Shown: positions 23,761 to 35,669, counted from the stretch's first letter. The stretch is DNA of 64,000 nucleotides from Wallemia ichthyophaga EXF-994 (GCF_000400465.1 NW_008806279.1:310001-374000); one strand, 5' to 3'. The notes: generated from the letters alone by a model not told the origin. Translations and numbers: made by a program.

Positions 23761-26038
23761 ATGTTGCGAATATCGAGGCAGGCAGTTGGAACGACGTGGA
23801 GAAACGCACGAAGTTACTCTAGTGGTCTTGTTGAGGCATTCGATCATCCAAGCAATCCACAGCCATTAAAGGCTACGACGAGTGGCGGGCTCTTCAAATT
23901 CCCTCAACTTACCTCACCAGAATCATTTAAGCCAATAAGCGATCGCACAATTATCTACTCTAGCGCATTGGTCGATAGAATCGTCAACGCACCCTCAAAT
24001 GGCGTCTCAGAGATGCGCAAGGTCGTCAAGAACCTCGACCGCTTATCTGATGGATTATGTAGGGTGATCGATTTGGCTGAGCTCGTGAGGAACGTTCATC
24101 CTGATGTAAAATGGATTGAAGCGGCCGATAACACGTACGATAGGCTCTGCGAGTACATGAATGAGCTTAATACTCATGTAGGATTATACCAGGCCCTTAG
24201 AGAAACTGTGCAGAATCCTGCTATTCATTTAGATTACTCTGCTAATCAAGTTGCACTCTTGTTCCTTCGAGACTTTGAGAAATCTGGCATACACTTGTCA
24301 GACGCCTCAAGAAGAAGATTCGTAGAACTCTCATCAGAGTCTTTGCTACTTGGAAGGAAGTTCCTGATGAATCAGGGTCAAGATAGTGACGTTCGGAGGG
24401 TGACTTTGTCGCCGGCAGATCTAATGGGTATACCAGCAGAATTTTTGAGACACTTGGCACCATCAGACAATAAGGGCAATAGAATATTAGACGCTCATGG
24501 CTGGGAAGCTCAAGTTTTGTACAGATTCGCACCATCACCAGAAGCAAGAGTCAAAATACATGTTGCTTCGAATGCAGCATCTGAAGAGGAAGTTGATACA
24601 TTGGAAAAGTTGCTCGAATCACGCGCTGAGACTGCTAAACTTATCAATTACCCAACTTACTCGCACGTCGCACTCTCCGATAAGATGGTTGATGATCCTA
24701 ACCAAGTCCTGGTTTTCCTGGAATCGCTTGTCAACGTGAACAAACCTTTTGCTGGTGGTGACGTCAACAAGCTGTTAATCTCCGCTAAAGAAAGTCTTGG
24801 TGTGCCTTCAATACCGCCAATGAAGGCATCAGATAGAGAATTTTTCATGCAAATGCGTGCAAGCAGTATCGGGGAAAGCTCATCTCTAGAACCACTATCA
24901 CCATATTTATCACTTGGTAATGTTATGGCTGGATTAAGCTCAGTATTGGAACAGTTGTATGGTATAAAGTTCGTTCCTCGTCAGGTTGAAGCAGGCGAGG
25001 TCTGGGATCCGAGCGTAAGAAGGTTGGATGTATATGATACGTCTAGCAATGCGATTGTGGGAACAATTTATGCCGACTTATTTGCTAGATATCCAAAGCA
25101 AGGCACAGCGGCTCACTATACAGTGCAGTGCTCAAGGAGAGTGGACGATGACGACTACGTACCTGGTGAAGAGGACAGGAGAGAGTCAGGATCAGTAATT
25201 CAAAACGAAGACGGTAGATTTCAGTTACCGATTGTCGTTTTAGCGTGTACATTCGACAAACCATCTGCCAATCAACCAACTCTTCTTAGTTGGCAGGAGG
25301 TTGAAACGATTTTCCATGAAATGGGACATGCAATTCACTCGATGATTGGGAGGACAGAGTATCAAAATTGCTCTGGTACGAGATGTGCGACGGACTTTGT
25401 TGAAATGCCATCGATATTGATGGAGCATATACTAGCAAACCCAAAAATTCAATCAGTCGTTGGTAAACATTGGAAGACTGGGAAAAGTTTGCCACCGAAG
25501 CTCGTTGAAGCGCATTTAGCACAATTGAATGCATTGCCTGCTCTCGAGACTCACGGACAGCTACTAATGGCGTTGATTGATCAGGCTTATCACTCACAGC
25601 AAGCGCCATTAAACGGAAAGCTAGGCTGGTCAACTGATATGTGGTACGAAGTTCAGTCGCAGCATGGAGTCATACCACCAATCAAGGACACTGCATGGCA
25701 AGTTCAGTTCGGACATCTTTTGTGAGTAGATTTCAAGTTATTGGAACAAACTGACAATGCACAGCGGATACGGTGCAACGTATTATTCATATCTATTTGA
25801 CCGAGCATTAGCATCGAAGATCTACAAGGATGTGCTATCACCTGACCCACTGAGCCGAGATGCTGGACACAGATTACGCGAAGAGGTGCTTAGATGGGGT
25901 GGTGGGAGAGACCCTTGGGAGATGCTCGCTGATCTGCTAGGTGGTGAGGATGCAGAGTTGATATCGAAGGGAGGTGTCGATCGTATGAAAGCTGTCGGCA
26001 ATTGGGGAGCTGGGGACATAGGCGTACCTATAAGATGA
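23761..26038 (+). CDS. OCT1: Mitochondrial intermediate peptidase
   Basis: Matrix M3-family zinc metallopeptidase that removes an octapeptide from imported precursors after MPP cleavage. Exons 23761-25721 and 25765-26038 give 744 aa, in the usual range. The ATG at 23761 is chosen over upstream near-cognate codons because it opens a classic presequence (MLRISRQAVGTTWRNARSY). The zinc site is FHEMGHAIHSM with the downstream Glu in FVEMPSILMEH; SGTRCATDFVE fits the M3 consensus. After the intron the conserved HLFGYGATYYSYLFDRALA is restored. Intact. Confidence 0.94.
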
Positions 26039-26183
26039 TTTACATAGCATGCATTGAAATTTGGCATATAAATGTTTCAGTGGCGAAAAATGACGTATAG
26101 AGTGCTCCTCAGTTCTGGTAGAACCATCATCATAAAGTGGGGAAAGCGGGAAATAAATAAAAAATAGACTGATTAAATTATAG

Positions 26184-26839
26184 TGTCATACGCTAACGCA
26201 GCTGCATTCAACGCACCACCAGAATCTGAGCAGGTTAAACCAAGCAACGAATTCCTTGAGGGACAGAACAACGAGAGGGCAGGACTCCCAGACATGGACA
26301 CCAAAGTAAACGTTGTCGAGCACGAATACATGGACCATCCATCCACTGAGGGTGCTCAAGCTGCTCAAGCTGCCCAAAATAGACTGCAAGACGAGGAAAA
26401 GAAGACACACCGCGAGAAGCACCATTCGCACAGTAAGCCAAAGCCAAAGACTGAGAAGAAGGTTGAGAAAGCTGAGGAGGCAGGTCTTACGTGCTTACAA
26501 GTGGGTGTTGCATTCAGAGGATTTGCGTGATCTGACGAGCGGTAATAGAAAGTCAAAAACTTGGCTGGTGATCGTAAGAATCAACAGATTGCTCTTTCAT
26601 TGAGTGTGTATGGGCTTATGCGATTACAATTGAAGCTTACTTGACCTCAGTCAACGCGTCATTGTTATCTGCTACTGGCTACTTGGGTTTCAAGAACTGG
26701 AACGAACGCTGGGATCGCAGAGTCATCTCTGCTGCTTCAGTTACCTTCTTGGCTTTAGCTACAGGACAAGGGTGAGTTGAAGCCGCACTGTATCACCATC
26801 CCGCTAACCGCTGCCGATAGATACGTCTACAAGAAGTAA
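26184..26839 (+). CDS. Om14-like mitochondrial outer membrane protein
   Basis: Resembles the fungal family with an Om14 C-terminal domain (mitochondrial outer membrane, ribosome docking in yeast). The recognisable start MSYANAAAFNAPPESEQ is lost in the genome. Reading begins TG-TCA-TAC right after a TTATAG acceptor at 26182-26183, so the A of the start codon must come from an upstream exon; A|GT donors exist near 26078 and 26136. Downstream introns restore KVKNLAGDRKNQQIALSLIN, TGYLGFKNWNERWDRRVIS and the ending GQGYVYKK. Two hydrophobic C-terminal helices (ASLLSATGYLGF, ISAASVTFLALATG) follow a Lys-rich middle region. The family call is from memory of basidiomycete homologues. Confidence 0.68.
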
Positions 26840-27257
26840 TTAACGACTCTTTGACATGATTCTTCACGTAATTACATAAACTACTCGAATACATTGATTA
26901 TACTTAGTTATTCACCGCTTCTGGCTTCTATACATAGAAATTTAACAGCGACTGCCAAGATCTGCCTTGAATATACTCAGTTATAGTTCCTGGGAGTCGA
27001 TATTTAAAGCATCGCTAACAAGTTACGCTGTTGCTTCTATGCGGATGATAAGAAAATCAATTTCATCACCGCTAGTAAGCGAGCGGGCGAGATAACGAAT
27101 ATGTAAATATGAATTTGTGTCCAGGTAATCCAAGTAAATGGATTAAGCTAAATTTAAACGCCGACGCCAACATATATTCTAAATATAACTCAACTTACCA
27201 GCTGCGGTGTCATCTTAAACTACCACAGTCATCGGCAACGGCGGTCTAATAGTCTAT
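26840..27257. other. Intergenic, nothing recognised
   Basis: About 420 bp of A/T-rich sequence between the Om14-like and ZIP genes. No open frame or repeat that can be supported; presumably the 3' region of the first gene and the promoter of the second. Confidence 0.5.
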
Positions 27258-28588
27258 ATGTGTCCAAATGTAGCAAAGAGAATTGGTGCAGCAACCTATA
27301 CCACTGTCGTCTTCGCCTTAGTTCCTTCTGTTCTCGGAACAAACGGCAGACCGTCACAGGATTGCTCATCAGACCCTAAAGAGGAATACGACAAAGGTCT
27401 ACATATAGCGGCAATCTTCATTGTTCTGGTTTCATCCGCCTTAGGGATCACTCTACCTATTCTCACGAAGGGTTTGGCTTCTACGAGGAGAAGAGCTAGG
27501 AGGATATGGGATGAAGCAGTCTTCGTGTGAGTTTGAAGGGTGACATTTCAGTTATATCACAGTCTAAATATCCTATCTAAAGATCTAGATACTTTGGTAC
27601 CGGGGTCATTATCGCGACCGCATTCGTCCATCTGCTTTTTGAGGCGTTCGAGCAGCTTGAGACGGAGTGTATTCAATTGGCTTACGATCCGACTGCTCCT
27701 GCGATAGCTATGGCATCACTATTCGTTATATTCGTTATTGATTTAGCTGTCGCCAGAACACTCAGAAAGCGCAAGAAACAAATGATGTTGTTGAGTGGTT
27801 TAGATGCTTCACAGCTCAATGACATGAAAATCTCTCAGCAAAGTTCACCTGAAGATCCACAATTGAATGACGAGTTACAAGAGAAGATCAATCAAGTTGA
27901 GACTTTGGTTAACAGGGAAAAGTATCTCGATGTGCTTATTATCGAGGGCGGTATTGTGTGAGTATGGTTTAACCACTGAACTACCGCTAATTATGTATTA
28001 GATTTCACTGTGAGTATGAGGTAATTGGTTGATACCCCGCTAATCAAGTATTAGCGGTAATGGTCGGTTTAGGGCTTGGTGTTACTGCTGGCTCTGGTTT
28101 TGCCCCGTATTTGATAGCAATTGTTTTTCATCAAATGTGCGATGGATTTGCTATCGGTACACGCATTGCGGATGTCAAGTTCACTAGTAAGAAATACCTT
28201 CGCTTAACGCTTATGTGCTGTGGGTTGAGGGCCATCAAAGTAATTCATAGCTAATAAAACAAAGCTGTTTACTCATTGATCACTCCAATCGGTATAGCAT
28301 TAGGAGTAATTTGCTACTCATTCTTTAACGCAAATTCTCCTCCGACAATCCTTGCTATTGGTGTTCTTGATTCTATCTCTGCTGGTCTACTTATTTATGG
28401 AGCTACAGTTGATCTCTTGGCGAAAGATTTCTTCATGGGAGATGGTGGTTTAGCAGATGCTTCCGACAAGAGAGTAGCTGGAGCTATCTTATCGATGCTT
28501 CTCGGTGCTATGGTGAGTTCAAAGGTTTTCATATACTACAAATATAACAAAGTTACAGGTAATGTCAATTTTGGGTCAATGGGCTTGA
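27258..28588 (+). CDS. ZIP-family zinc (Zn/Fe) transporter
   Basis: Multi-pass divalent metal importer. Six exons. Exon 1 ends in VFV; exon 2 reads SRYFGTGVIIATAFVHLLFE, the family TM2. Exon 3 is an 8-nt microexon (28002-28009) that joins GGIV to FHS and so rebuilds the metal-site motif IVFHSVMVGLGLGV. Exon 4 contains the second site (VFHQMCDGFAIGTRIAD). A further intron after TLMC leads to SVYSLITPIGIALGVI, and the last join yields GAMVMSILGQWA and the stop at 28588. The cytosolic loop between TM3 and TM4 is Gln/Lys-rich without the usual His cluster. The two introns around the microexon resemble each other (see findings). Confidence 0.86.
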
Positions 28589-28834
28589 TCCTGTGTACAA
28601 AAATTGGATTAATTGTAAAAATTTCATGTCACTTAACAAACTCGCGAACAATACGTGATTTTCATTCGATTATAGATATCATCATATATAAAATAAAATG
28701 TATAAGGGAATATTCCAAAAGAGTCAAGAGCGTGCCCATGTTTGAATAGCAGCGATGCCCTAATGTAGGCAAGGAGTATAACTAGCTCCTCTAGATCACA
28801 CTGAGTGGCTTGGAATGTTGTCAGTTTGATTTAA

Positions 28835-29347
28835 TTATGCAAGTAGGTCACTTACTGAGCAACCAAGGTTGATCAAACCATTTTGTTCAACCTGTAGTGT
28901 ATAAGCGGAGGCAAAAAAAAACATTATACACACCTTTTCACAGCACACAGGGGTAACCTTACACATATCTTGCAAAGCTACACCAAGGATAGGGATTTGG
29001 GAGCATTCGATACCGATTTGACCAACGATATCACTGTTATACGCGTCAAAACACGCATCATAAAGGACGGACGACTCACTTGAGACCAATGAGATCCTTT
29101 TCTTCACCGGTTGCTTCCTGGTAGTCTTTAACAATGTTACTGAGCGGATGTTAAATGAAACTAGCGTTATTGTGTATAAACATACCAACACTAGTGAGTT
29201 GTTAGCAAGCGATAGTACACAATCAGCGCCAGTACAAACCTTTACATCTCCAACGTTGCAAGAGCCTTTGCCATCAGTTCTCTTGAAATCGTCAGCGACG
29301 ACGAGAGATGCAGTAGCGGCAAGAGCGAGGAGGGCTGAGTTGAACAT
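28835..29347 (-). CDS. Class I hydrophobin
   Basis: Small secreted amphipathic protein that coats aerial walls and spores. Signal peptide MFNSALLALAATASLVVA. The eight-Cys pattern appears after splicing: C-x6-CC-x29-C-x13-C-x5-CC-x12-C, within class I spacing. Exon 1 (29347-29240) ends GSCNVGDVK. A 5-nt microexon (29190-29186, TGTTG) plus the next T supply the Cys doublet; exon 3 starts at 29139 with NIVKDYQEATGEE. Later exons give QIGIECSQIPILGVALQDMC, KVTPVCCEK and VEQNGLINLGC. The reading taken here ends SVSDLLA; an alternative is another intron at GTAAGT after the last Cys codon. Confidence 0.82.
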   Translation of the reverse strand: MFNSALLALAATASLVVADDFKRTDGKGSCNVGDVKVCTGADCVLSLANNSLVLVCLYTITLVSFNIRSVTLLKTTRKQPVKKRISLVSSESSVLYDACFDAYNSDIVGQIGIECSQIPILGVALQDMCKVTPVCCEKVCIMFFFASAYTLQVEQNGLINLGCSVSDLLA

Positions 29348-29720
29348 TGCTATTTGTGATTAAATGTGGGTGGTTTCTGGTAAAGCAGAGAGTGATTCGA
29401 CACTATTTAAGTAAATCGCATTCTTCACTTTAGTTTGACATTCCCGAGTTTGAGTTTTGATTCTTAAAAGAAAAGTAAGGTAAGAAGTACGCGTCTAGCA
29501 TTACTGTGAGAGATTTACGCGAATACATACGCGTATCCTGCGCCTTTTAACTTACCAAGCCGAGAAAACAGATCTTCTCCAGGAGTGTAAATGTGAAGAT
29601 AGAGAGAGAGAAATGTAACTTGAAGTATGTCTAGGCGCTGCATTGAATAGTAGCGAGGCTCAAAATTTACTTTAAGCTGCTTTGATACTCTCTTCCTCGT
29701 ACAACGTACGACGATAACAG
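29348..29720. promoter_or_regulatory. Divergent intergenic region, hydrophobin / glycosyltransferase
   Basis: 373 bp between two divergent start codons. The hydrophobin side has a short ACTATTTAAG box near 29400 that could act as a TATA element. No gene is supported; the frame at 29515-29802 on the minus strand is a shadow. Confidence 0.35.
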
Positions 29721-31832
29721 ATGGCGTCAAGGTCGACGATAAATGCAAATAATTATGAGCAGCAAGATGAGGAAGCTGGTGAAGGCTACGCAATGCTTCC
29801 AAATGCTTCGTCGCACGCGCCTGGTTACTCCCCCTTATCTGGGGCAGCAGCCAATAGCAGGAAACAGTGGGGGAAGAAAAGCAAGGCTTTGGTATTTGTT
29901 GGGTGCGTAAAGAGGCTATTGGTTATAATTCTTACAAGCTGCGTAGACTGTCATTCGTATTTGGATTCATCATACATGTAGCATACACGTTAGCAACCAA
30001 TTTCACGAGCAACAGCGCCAAAATCCCCCCATATCCCTCAAATGGAGACCTGGTACATGATAGCGAGAGCGGACATCTCTCTAGCGATCCAATGGCCGTC
30101 GTTGCTGGTCATTCCAAATATAAATCTAAAGAACAAGTCAAAGAGCTAGTTGACAGCAGCAAGGGATACTTTGTCAGAGACTACAGCGTCTGGTTGGGAT
30201 GGAATAATGTCAGGTTCGTCCTTCTTTTGCATAATCTGTCACAATCTTATAAATATAAATCAGATATATCATAGAGACCACGTTACTTCACGCACAGATA
30301 CTCAACAGAACTGCAGTGCTACCCAGCTACGTATATGCGCGGGCGTGTGAATTCGATCAAGCTACTTGTGGTGCTTTCGCAGTGCAAGTTAATCGCGGAA
30401 AGGCAATTGGAACAGGTCAATGGGATGATCTGCCTGAGGCTGAACAACAAGGCTGGAAGATACCACTAGGAGTGAGTGGGCTTATATGCACTCATCGGTA
30501 AGCTAACGTTTGTGCTCAGGCTATGATTGACTTAGATCATCTGTCGCATACCTACAAGAACTTTATTACCCTTGATGATTACTTTGATGTCGAAGGCCTC
30601 CCTGCTGACATAATAGGTGTGTGATTCTCATTCGGCTGTATGACTTGTTACTGAGAGACACAAAGCGATGAATGGCCAGTGGCAACAATACTACAACAAA
30701 GACAATAGCTATCACGTCATAGAGAATGAGTGAGGGGTATTACATGTGATGTGATTCACCCATTCTAACAACAAACCAGTGATTGGGATCCAAAAGAAAT
30801 TGTCAGAGTAGACAGAGTCGGTGAACCTCCAATATCAGATCCTCAAGCAGTACCTGAAGGCCTTACACCTGCAAAAATGGAAGAGATGTTTGGAGAGGAG
30901 TCTGTACAAGATTTGTCTTATCTTCGCATTGTTTTACAGTCTCGTGGTTTCAAGATGCCAGATGATCCCGCAGGTGCATTTGCAGCTCTTGGTTATCGTC
31001 TGATGTATACATACGATAAAGTGGGTGGAATGGATTTCCTCAAAAGTCCTATCAATCCTATCGCGCGAGTTGCCAAGGAGTCTTCTCTTCGCGGTCTCTA
31101 CGAGGATGGACATGACGAGGAAGCGAAGATTTTCCATGTGCAGGGTGAAATTCACCTTTACAGGCCTCCTGGCTCTGTTCACTTTACCTCGAAAGGGGCG
31201 AGGAATGACTTCAAGAAGATTATCCTCCAAGACATGAGACCATTGCCAAGGCTTTATCAATTGGCTGCTATTATCGATGAGCGTATGCGCGAAAAGAATG
31301 ATGGTAGAGCGTGGACGTAAGTTGAAACAACAAATGAGTAGATTTTGATGCTTATTTAACAATCAGAGCTGCTCACCTCCGCAGAGGCGATTTTGAGAGT
31401 CAAGGATGGGCGATGGAAGCCAACTTTAATGACCATCTCGATAGAATAAAGGATCATCTCAATAGTGGAATTCAAATGATAAATAAAAACCCCAAATACC
31501 TTCACAAGATTTCAGGATCGAACGATTCACCAAAGATGCCACAGCAGGGGGACTACTTTTACATAGGCACGGATGAGCGCAACGCGACAAACCTGGAGTA
31601 TGTAAGGTCGCAAGGAGGTGTGCTGTTGTCGGACATTGTCACACCAACAGACAGAGACGAGCTAGGACCTATAGCATTATACACTGATGTGCTATCGTTA
31701 TTAGAGCAGCTGATAATGGCAAATAGCGCGTACTTCTACGGATTTGCTTTATCTTCAGTCGCAGGAGGGGTAGTCAACTTGCGCACAGCAGAAAAATACA
31801 ATCCAAAAACAGCATTAATAGACTCATTTTAA
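29721..31832 (+). CDS. Type II membrane glycosyltransferase, O-fucosyltransferase-like
   Basis: Seven exons. A short cytosolic N-terminus (MASRSTINANNYEQQDEEAG) is followed, after an intron with a GTGCGT donor, by one membrane anchor (LVFVGLSFVFGFIIHVAYTL); then comes a large lumenal domain. The joined blocks include YSVWLGWNN, IIETTLLHAQILNRTAVLPS, DWDPKEIVRVDRVGEPPISD and, near the C-terminus, TAAHLRRGDFESQGWAM, the H-x-R-R-G-D nucleotide-sugar motif of the GDP-fucose O-fucosyltransferase fold, then DYFYIGTDERNATNLEYVR and a SVAGGVVNLR ending. Family assignment rests on the HLRRGDF motif and topology; donor and acceptor are unknown. Confidence 0.72.
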
Positions 31833-32345
31833 ATAGCCAAGGGTTGTATTTGTTTAATCAAGTCATAAAAAATGCATAGAACAAATCAAGTTGTAGAGAT
31901 GTTGAGCTGATTACTATCAGTGTCGCTTCAGGGCCCTCGAGCTAAGCACGCTAGCGAAATACAGCCGTTACTCTAGGCCTATCATGAAACCTATCGACTG
32001 TTGTGTTGCAGTCGACTGGTGATTAAGACGGCCTTTCCCAAGGGATCAAAGAAGAAAATTGCGCGGTTATATAGGGAGAAAAAAAAATCGACAGATTTTA
32101 AGGCTGATGGGAGTGGAGGTGGTGTGATTAGGGCGCGGTATTGATTATTAGGGAAGCCCTTGCGCCTAGAGTTGCGGGCTCGCCGAATATGATGTGGGTA
32201 CGCAAAAGGATCCACAGAGACGGAAAGAGGGGCATCACATGTATAAACCGTGTCTGTGGGCTACAATCAAGTAGAAAAGATATAAATTTTCATTAATTGA
32301 ATAATATGACGGTGTCCTTGCGTCGAAACATCTCCACAAATTACA
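31833..32345. other. Intergenic, nothing recognised
   Basis: 513 bp with a poly-A-like run at 32082-32088 and no supportable gene. Contains the 3' end of the glycosyltransferase transcript and the promoter of the 6-phosphogluconolactonase gene. No tRNA A/B box pair was found. Confidence 0.45.
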
Positions 32346-33342
32346 ATGACATCTTGTAGGTGTGAGAGAGTGATTGTATAAAGCTAAGTAGCCACAGTAC
32401 CATCACAAACGCCTCATCCACCAGTACTCCACTCTTTACCTGGATCAAGCGTGCGTTGTGAAATACCACTCAACTCCAACTGACGAATACGAAAGGATCT
32501 AATTGAAGCAGTGGCTAAGTTTGTCGTCAAGGCACAAAATGAAGCCATCGATAAGAGAGACAAGTTCACTATCGCATTGTCTGGTGGCTCAATGCCAAAG
32601 AATCTTACAGGATTGCTTAATAGAAATGATGTCAAGTGGGACAAGTGGTGAGTAGTATTGTGGTGCGTTTAAGTGTGTCGTAGTGGCTAATGATATCTAT
32701 AGGGAAGTATTCCTCGCAGATGAGCGTGTGGTGCCTTTAGATCACCCAGAATCTAACTTTAAGGCAATCTACGACGAGTTGTTCTCAAAGACACCAGTAA
32801 ACATCTCTCAAATCCACGCTTTAAACCCAGATCACGATGCTATCAAGAAATTTTTCCCAGATAGCTCACCCTCTGCTAAAGAGATTGATGAATCCGAGGA
32901 TTTACAGGACATGTTAGAAGATGTTGCAGACGAATACGAAAAGAAACTCGTAAACGCATTTGCTGCACGTGAAGCTGCACGTTTCCCTACATTCGATTTG
33001 ATCTTATTAGGTATGGGACCAGATGGACACACAGGATCATTATTCCCAGGCCACCCAGTTTCTAAGGAGTCTGAGCGTTGGATTGCATACGTCTATGACT
33101 CACCAAAGCCACCACCAGTGAGAATAACTTTGACTTTCCCAGTTATAAATCATGCATATCGCGTCGCTTTCATCGCTGCTGGTGAAGGTAAGCAGGACAC
33201 TTTACATCAAATTCTCGATAGCCCTTCAGGAGACCTCCCTTGCGCAAAGGTTAGACCAGCACCACCAGGAAAGGTTTACTGGTTCGTTGACGACGCTGCA
33301 TCTGGCAAAACTCAATACCAAAAGACGCCTTTCCAACTTTAA
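32346..33342 (+). CDS. SOL: 6-phosphogluconolactonase
   Basis: Second enzyme of the oxidative pentose phosphate pathway, in the cytosol. Exons 32346-32355 (10 nt), 32398-32450, 32496-32647 and 32703-33342 give 284 aa. The spliced start is MTSLPSQTPHPPVLHSLPG. Seen: KFTIALSGGSMPKNL, WEVFLADERVVPLDHPESNF, LLGMGPDGHTGSLFPGH and a VRITLTFPVINHA sheet, all family blocks in order. The 10-nt first exon is the least certain part, though it keeps frame and has a good donor (GTAGGT) and acceptor (CCACAG). Confidence 0.92.
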
Positions 33343-33513
33343 TGCAAATAGTTTAAATACATATCTGACGTTTAATTTCTTGATTTTTGATTAATCTGCG
33401 CGTTCAATGCCGCTGCGTTGATGTCATGTGATTCAGATTCAGTTATGTCACACGGATTTAGTTTCCTCAGAATCCGCAATATCTTTAACTCTTTCAACCA
33501 AGATATAACACAA

Positions 33514-33996
33514 ATGGCAAGCTTCCAACCAAAGAATCTCAAGAACGGCTCTTCCTCACCTGTTAGTTGTGGTTGGGTTGATCACTGCCACATTTCTCAC
33601 GCTTGAATTTACAGGGATTTGGTGTGGGATTGCTTCTAATTGCTACAGGAGTTGTAGCATTCGCTCTGAACAGTGGGTTGATTATATCCTCGTTATAATC
33701 ACACGCTTAAATTACTTTTAGAACCAGAGAAGAAAGTAGAGAAATCTTTTATGCCTCAAGGCAAGAACTTTGGCCTTAAGGATTCTTTAAAGGAACAGGT
33801 ACGTTCCGATGAAGCATCGAATGCCCAATTCGCGCGTGAGGAATCAAGAAGGAGGGAGAAGGAGAATGCTATCGCCTCTACTATAGCTGCGCGCTCTCAT
33901 GCTCGTAGGCCATCTGGCCCTGCATCACCTTCAGAGATTTACAAAGCATTCTCACCTCCTACTCCACCTCAATCCTCCTTCAAAGCCGATCAATAA
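33514..33996 (+). CDS. Small single-pass membrane protein of unknown function
   Basis: Three exons joined in frame to about 125 aa. MASFQPKNLKNGSSSP is followed after an intron by one membrane segment (GFGVGLLLIATGVVAFALN), then after a second intron by a charged tail (PEKKVEKSFMPQG, SRRREKENAIAS, SPSEIYKAFSPPTPP). The donors GTTAGT and GTGGGT and acceptors TACAG and TTTAG match local style. I do not recognise the family. A short polar N-terminus before a Gly-rich helix fits a mitochondrial or ER membrane protein, but that is only topology. Confidence 0.62.
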
Positions 33997-34403
33997 GCGT
34001 GATTGGCTTCTTTGCTTTCTTTTTTACGTAAAGTAACGATTTCTAATTCATGAAATTTAAGAAACCAAGCCGCTTCCCTGCGCTTAAGAAGATTCCCGCT
34101 CAAGACGATGTCTTGCAAGAGGTCAATCTTTTGTTTACTTAGGGCGAGCGCTAATACTTTGCTCGTCATTGAGAGCTGTGCTGACTTCGATTTTTAGATC
34201 TCATAAACCTTTAATATCAAGCATTATAACTCTGTTTACCAATTTATCACGGTGAGTGGAATTCTTTACTGATGAGCCAAGCTTATAGTCTATAGAAACT
34301 CACGCTCTCACTTTTGCTTTCATTGTTGTGCATAAAATCTGTTTATTGTAAATTGTTATCGATTAAATGTATTCGACGTCATCACTTGTCTATCGCCACA
34401 ACC
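33997..34403. other. Intergenic with a short relic-like open frame
   Basis: 407 bp. An ATG-initiated stretch at 34051-34122 (FKKPSRFPALKKIPAQDD) faintly recalls the opening helix of DRAP1/Dpb3-type histone folds, but it runs out of frame and no exon continues the fold. Otherwise no gene seen. Confidence 0.3.
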
Positions 34404-35600
34404 ATGACCATATTCTTCCGTTCTGCTAAAGTCTCAGCCGCGAAGTTTAGACTATATTCGAGTAAGATCTATTCGTTATACATGAATTATATTCATTTAC
34501 ATCGCAGCTACCTCCAATCGACCTCTCGCTTTCGCTTTCGACATCGATGGAGTATTGAAGCATGGTAGATTTATCATTCCAGAAGCAAAGAAAGCTTTAC
34601 AAAAGCTCGATGCACTCAACGTTCCCTACATATTCATTACAAATGGCGGTGGAACTATGGAGAACGAAAGAGCGAAAGCTATCTCAAAAGACTTTCAAAT
34701 TAACGTTGACGAGTCACAAATGGTACTCTCACACACAGTAATGAAACCTCTAGCTCAACGTTTACGTGATAAAAACGTTCTCGTTGTCGGTGGTGACGAG
34801 CATGGCCAAAAGTGCCGTGAAATTGCTGAATCCTACGGTTTTAAGAATGTCTACGTTCCTACTGACATACTGTGCTGGAATAAGTTCATCTATCCATTTG
34901 CTTCTCCACCTGCACCACACGATGGTCTTCCTCAGTCGCATACTTATCGCCAAAAGCATGTAGATTTCGCTAACGTACCATTCTCTGCTGTAATGTTGTT
35001 CAAAGATAGTGCGAATCATGGATTAGATATGCAGGTACGTGATTCGTCTTACTCTTATCTCAATTAACCTGACATCAGATAATTTGTGACCTGATTCGTA
35101 GCAAAGATGGCTTGATTGGTACGGAAAGTGATAATGGCAAGCAAGGTGTGGAGCTGCATTTCTCCAACCCTGATCTCATTTGGACTACGTAAGCTGAACT
35201 TTCTTTATAAGGAAATGATCTAATCATGCACAGCGAGTATCCTCAGCCTAGACATGGTCAAGGAATGTTCATAGAAGCTATAAAAATGGTTCATAATATA
35301 AGAAGCCCTGATATCGATCTTCAATATAAGCAGTACGGGAAACCGTATGCGGTAACTTATGAATACGCGGATAACCTGCTTCAACAGCTCATAAAAAAGA
35401 AAAGTAACTCAACAGAGAATCCAATGGTAGTTATGGTCGGTGATAATCCTGATTCTGATATTCAGGGTGCTAACAATTTCGGCTGGCAATCGGCATTAGT
35501 TAGGACGGGTGTGTATAAACACGGTATCCCAAAGCATGAGCCTAGTGTAATTGTAGATAACGTACTCAAAGCTGTTGAATGGGCAATTGAACAGCGTTGA
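34404..35600 (+). CDS. HAD-superfamily hydrolase, CECR5/subfamily IIA type
   Basis: Mitochondrial-type HAD phosphatase-like protein. Exon 1 codes for a presequence-like MTIFFRSAKVSAAKFRLYS; a 45-nt intron leads to TTSNRPLAFAFDIDGVLKHG, motif I with the nucleophile Asp. Motif II is YIFITNGGGTM, and motif IV near the C-terminus is VVMVGDNPDSDIQGANNFGW. Two later introns lie after LDMQ and IWTT. The ending HEPSVIVDNVLKAVEWAIEQ fits the family, as does the overall length. The natural substrate of this family is not settled. Confidence 0.88.
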
Positions 35601-35669
35601 ATTGATGACTTTAATTTAAATCGACTGATTAGATAACGTCAGTGAGCAACGCCTTGAACCATAACAGTC

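Noticed and set aside
34051-34122. Histone-fold-like short peptide (RFPALKKIPAQDD)
   Set aside because: Only about 13 residues resemble DRAP1/Dpb3 proteins and no exon continues the fold.
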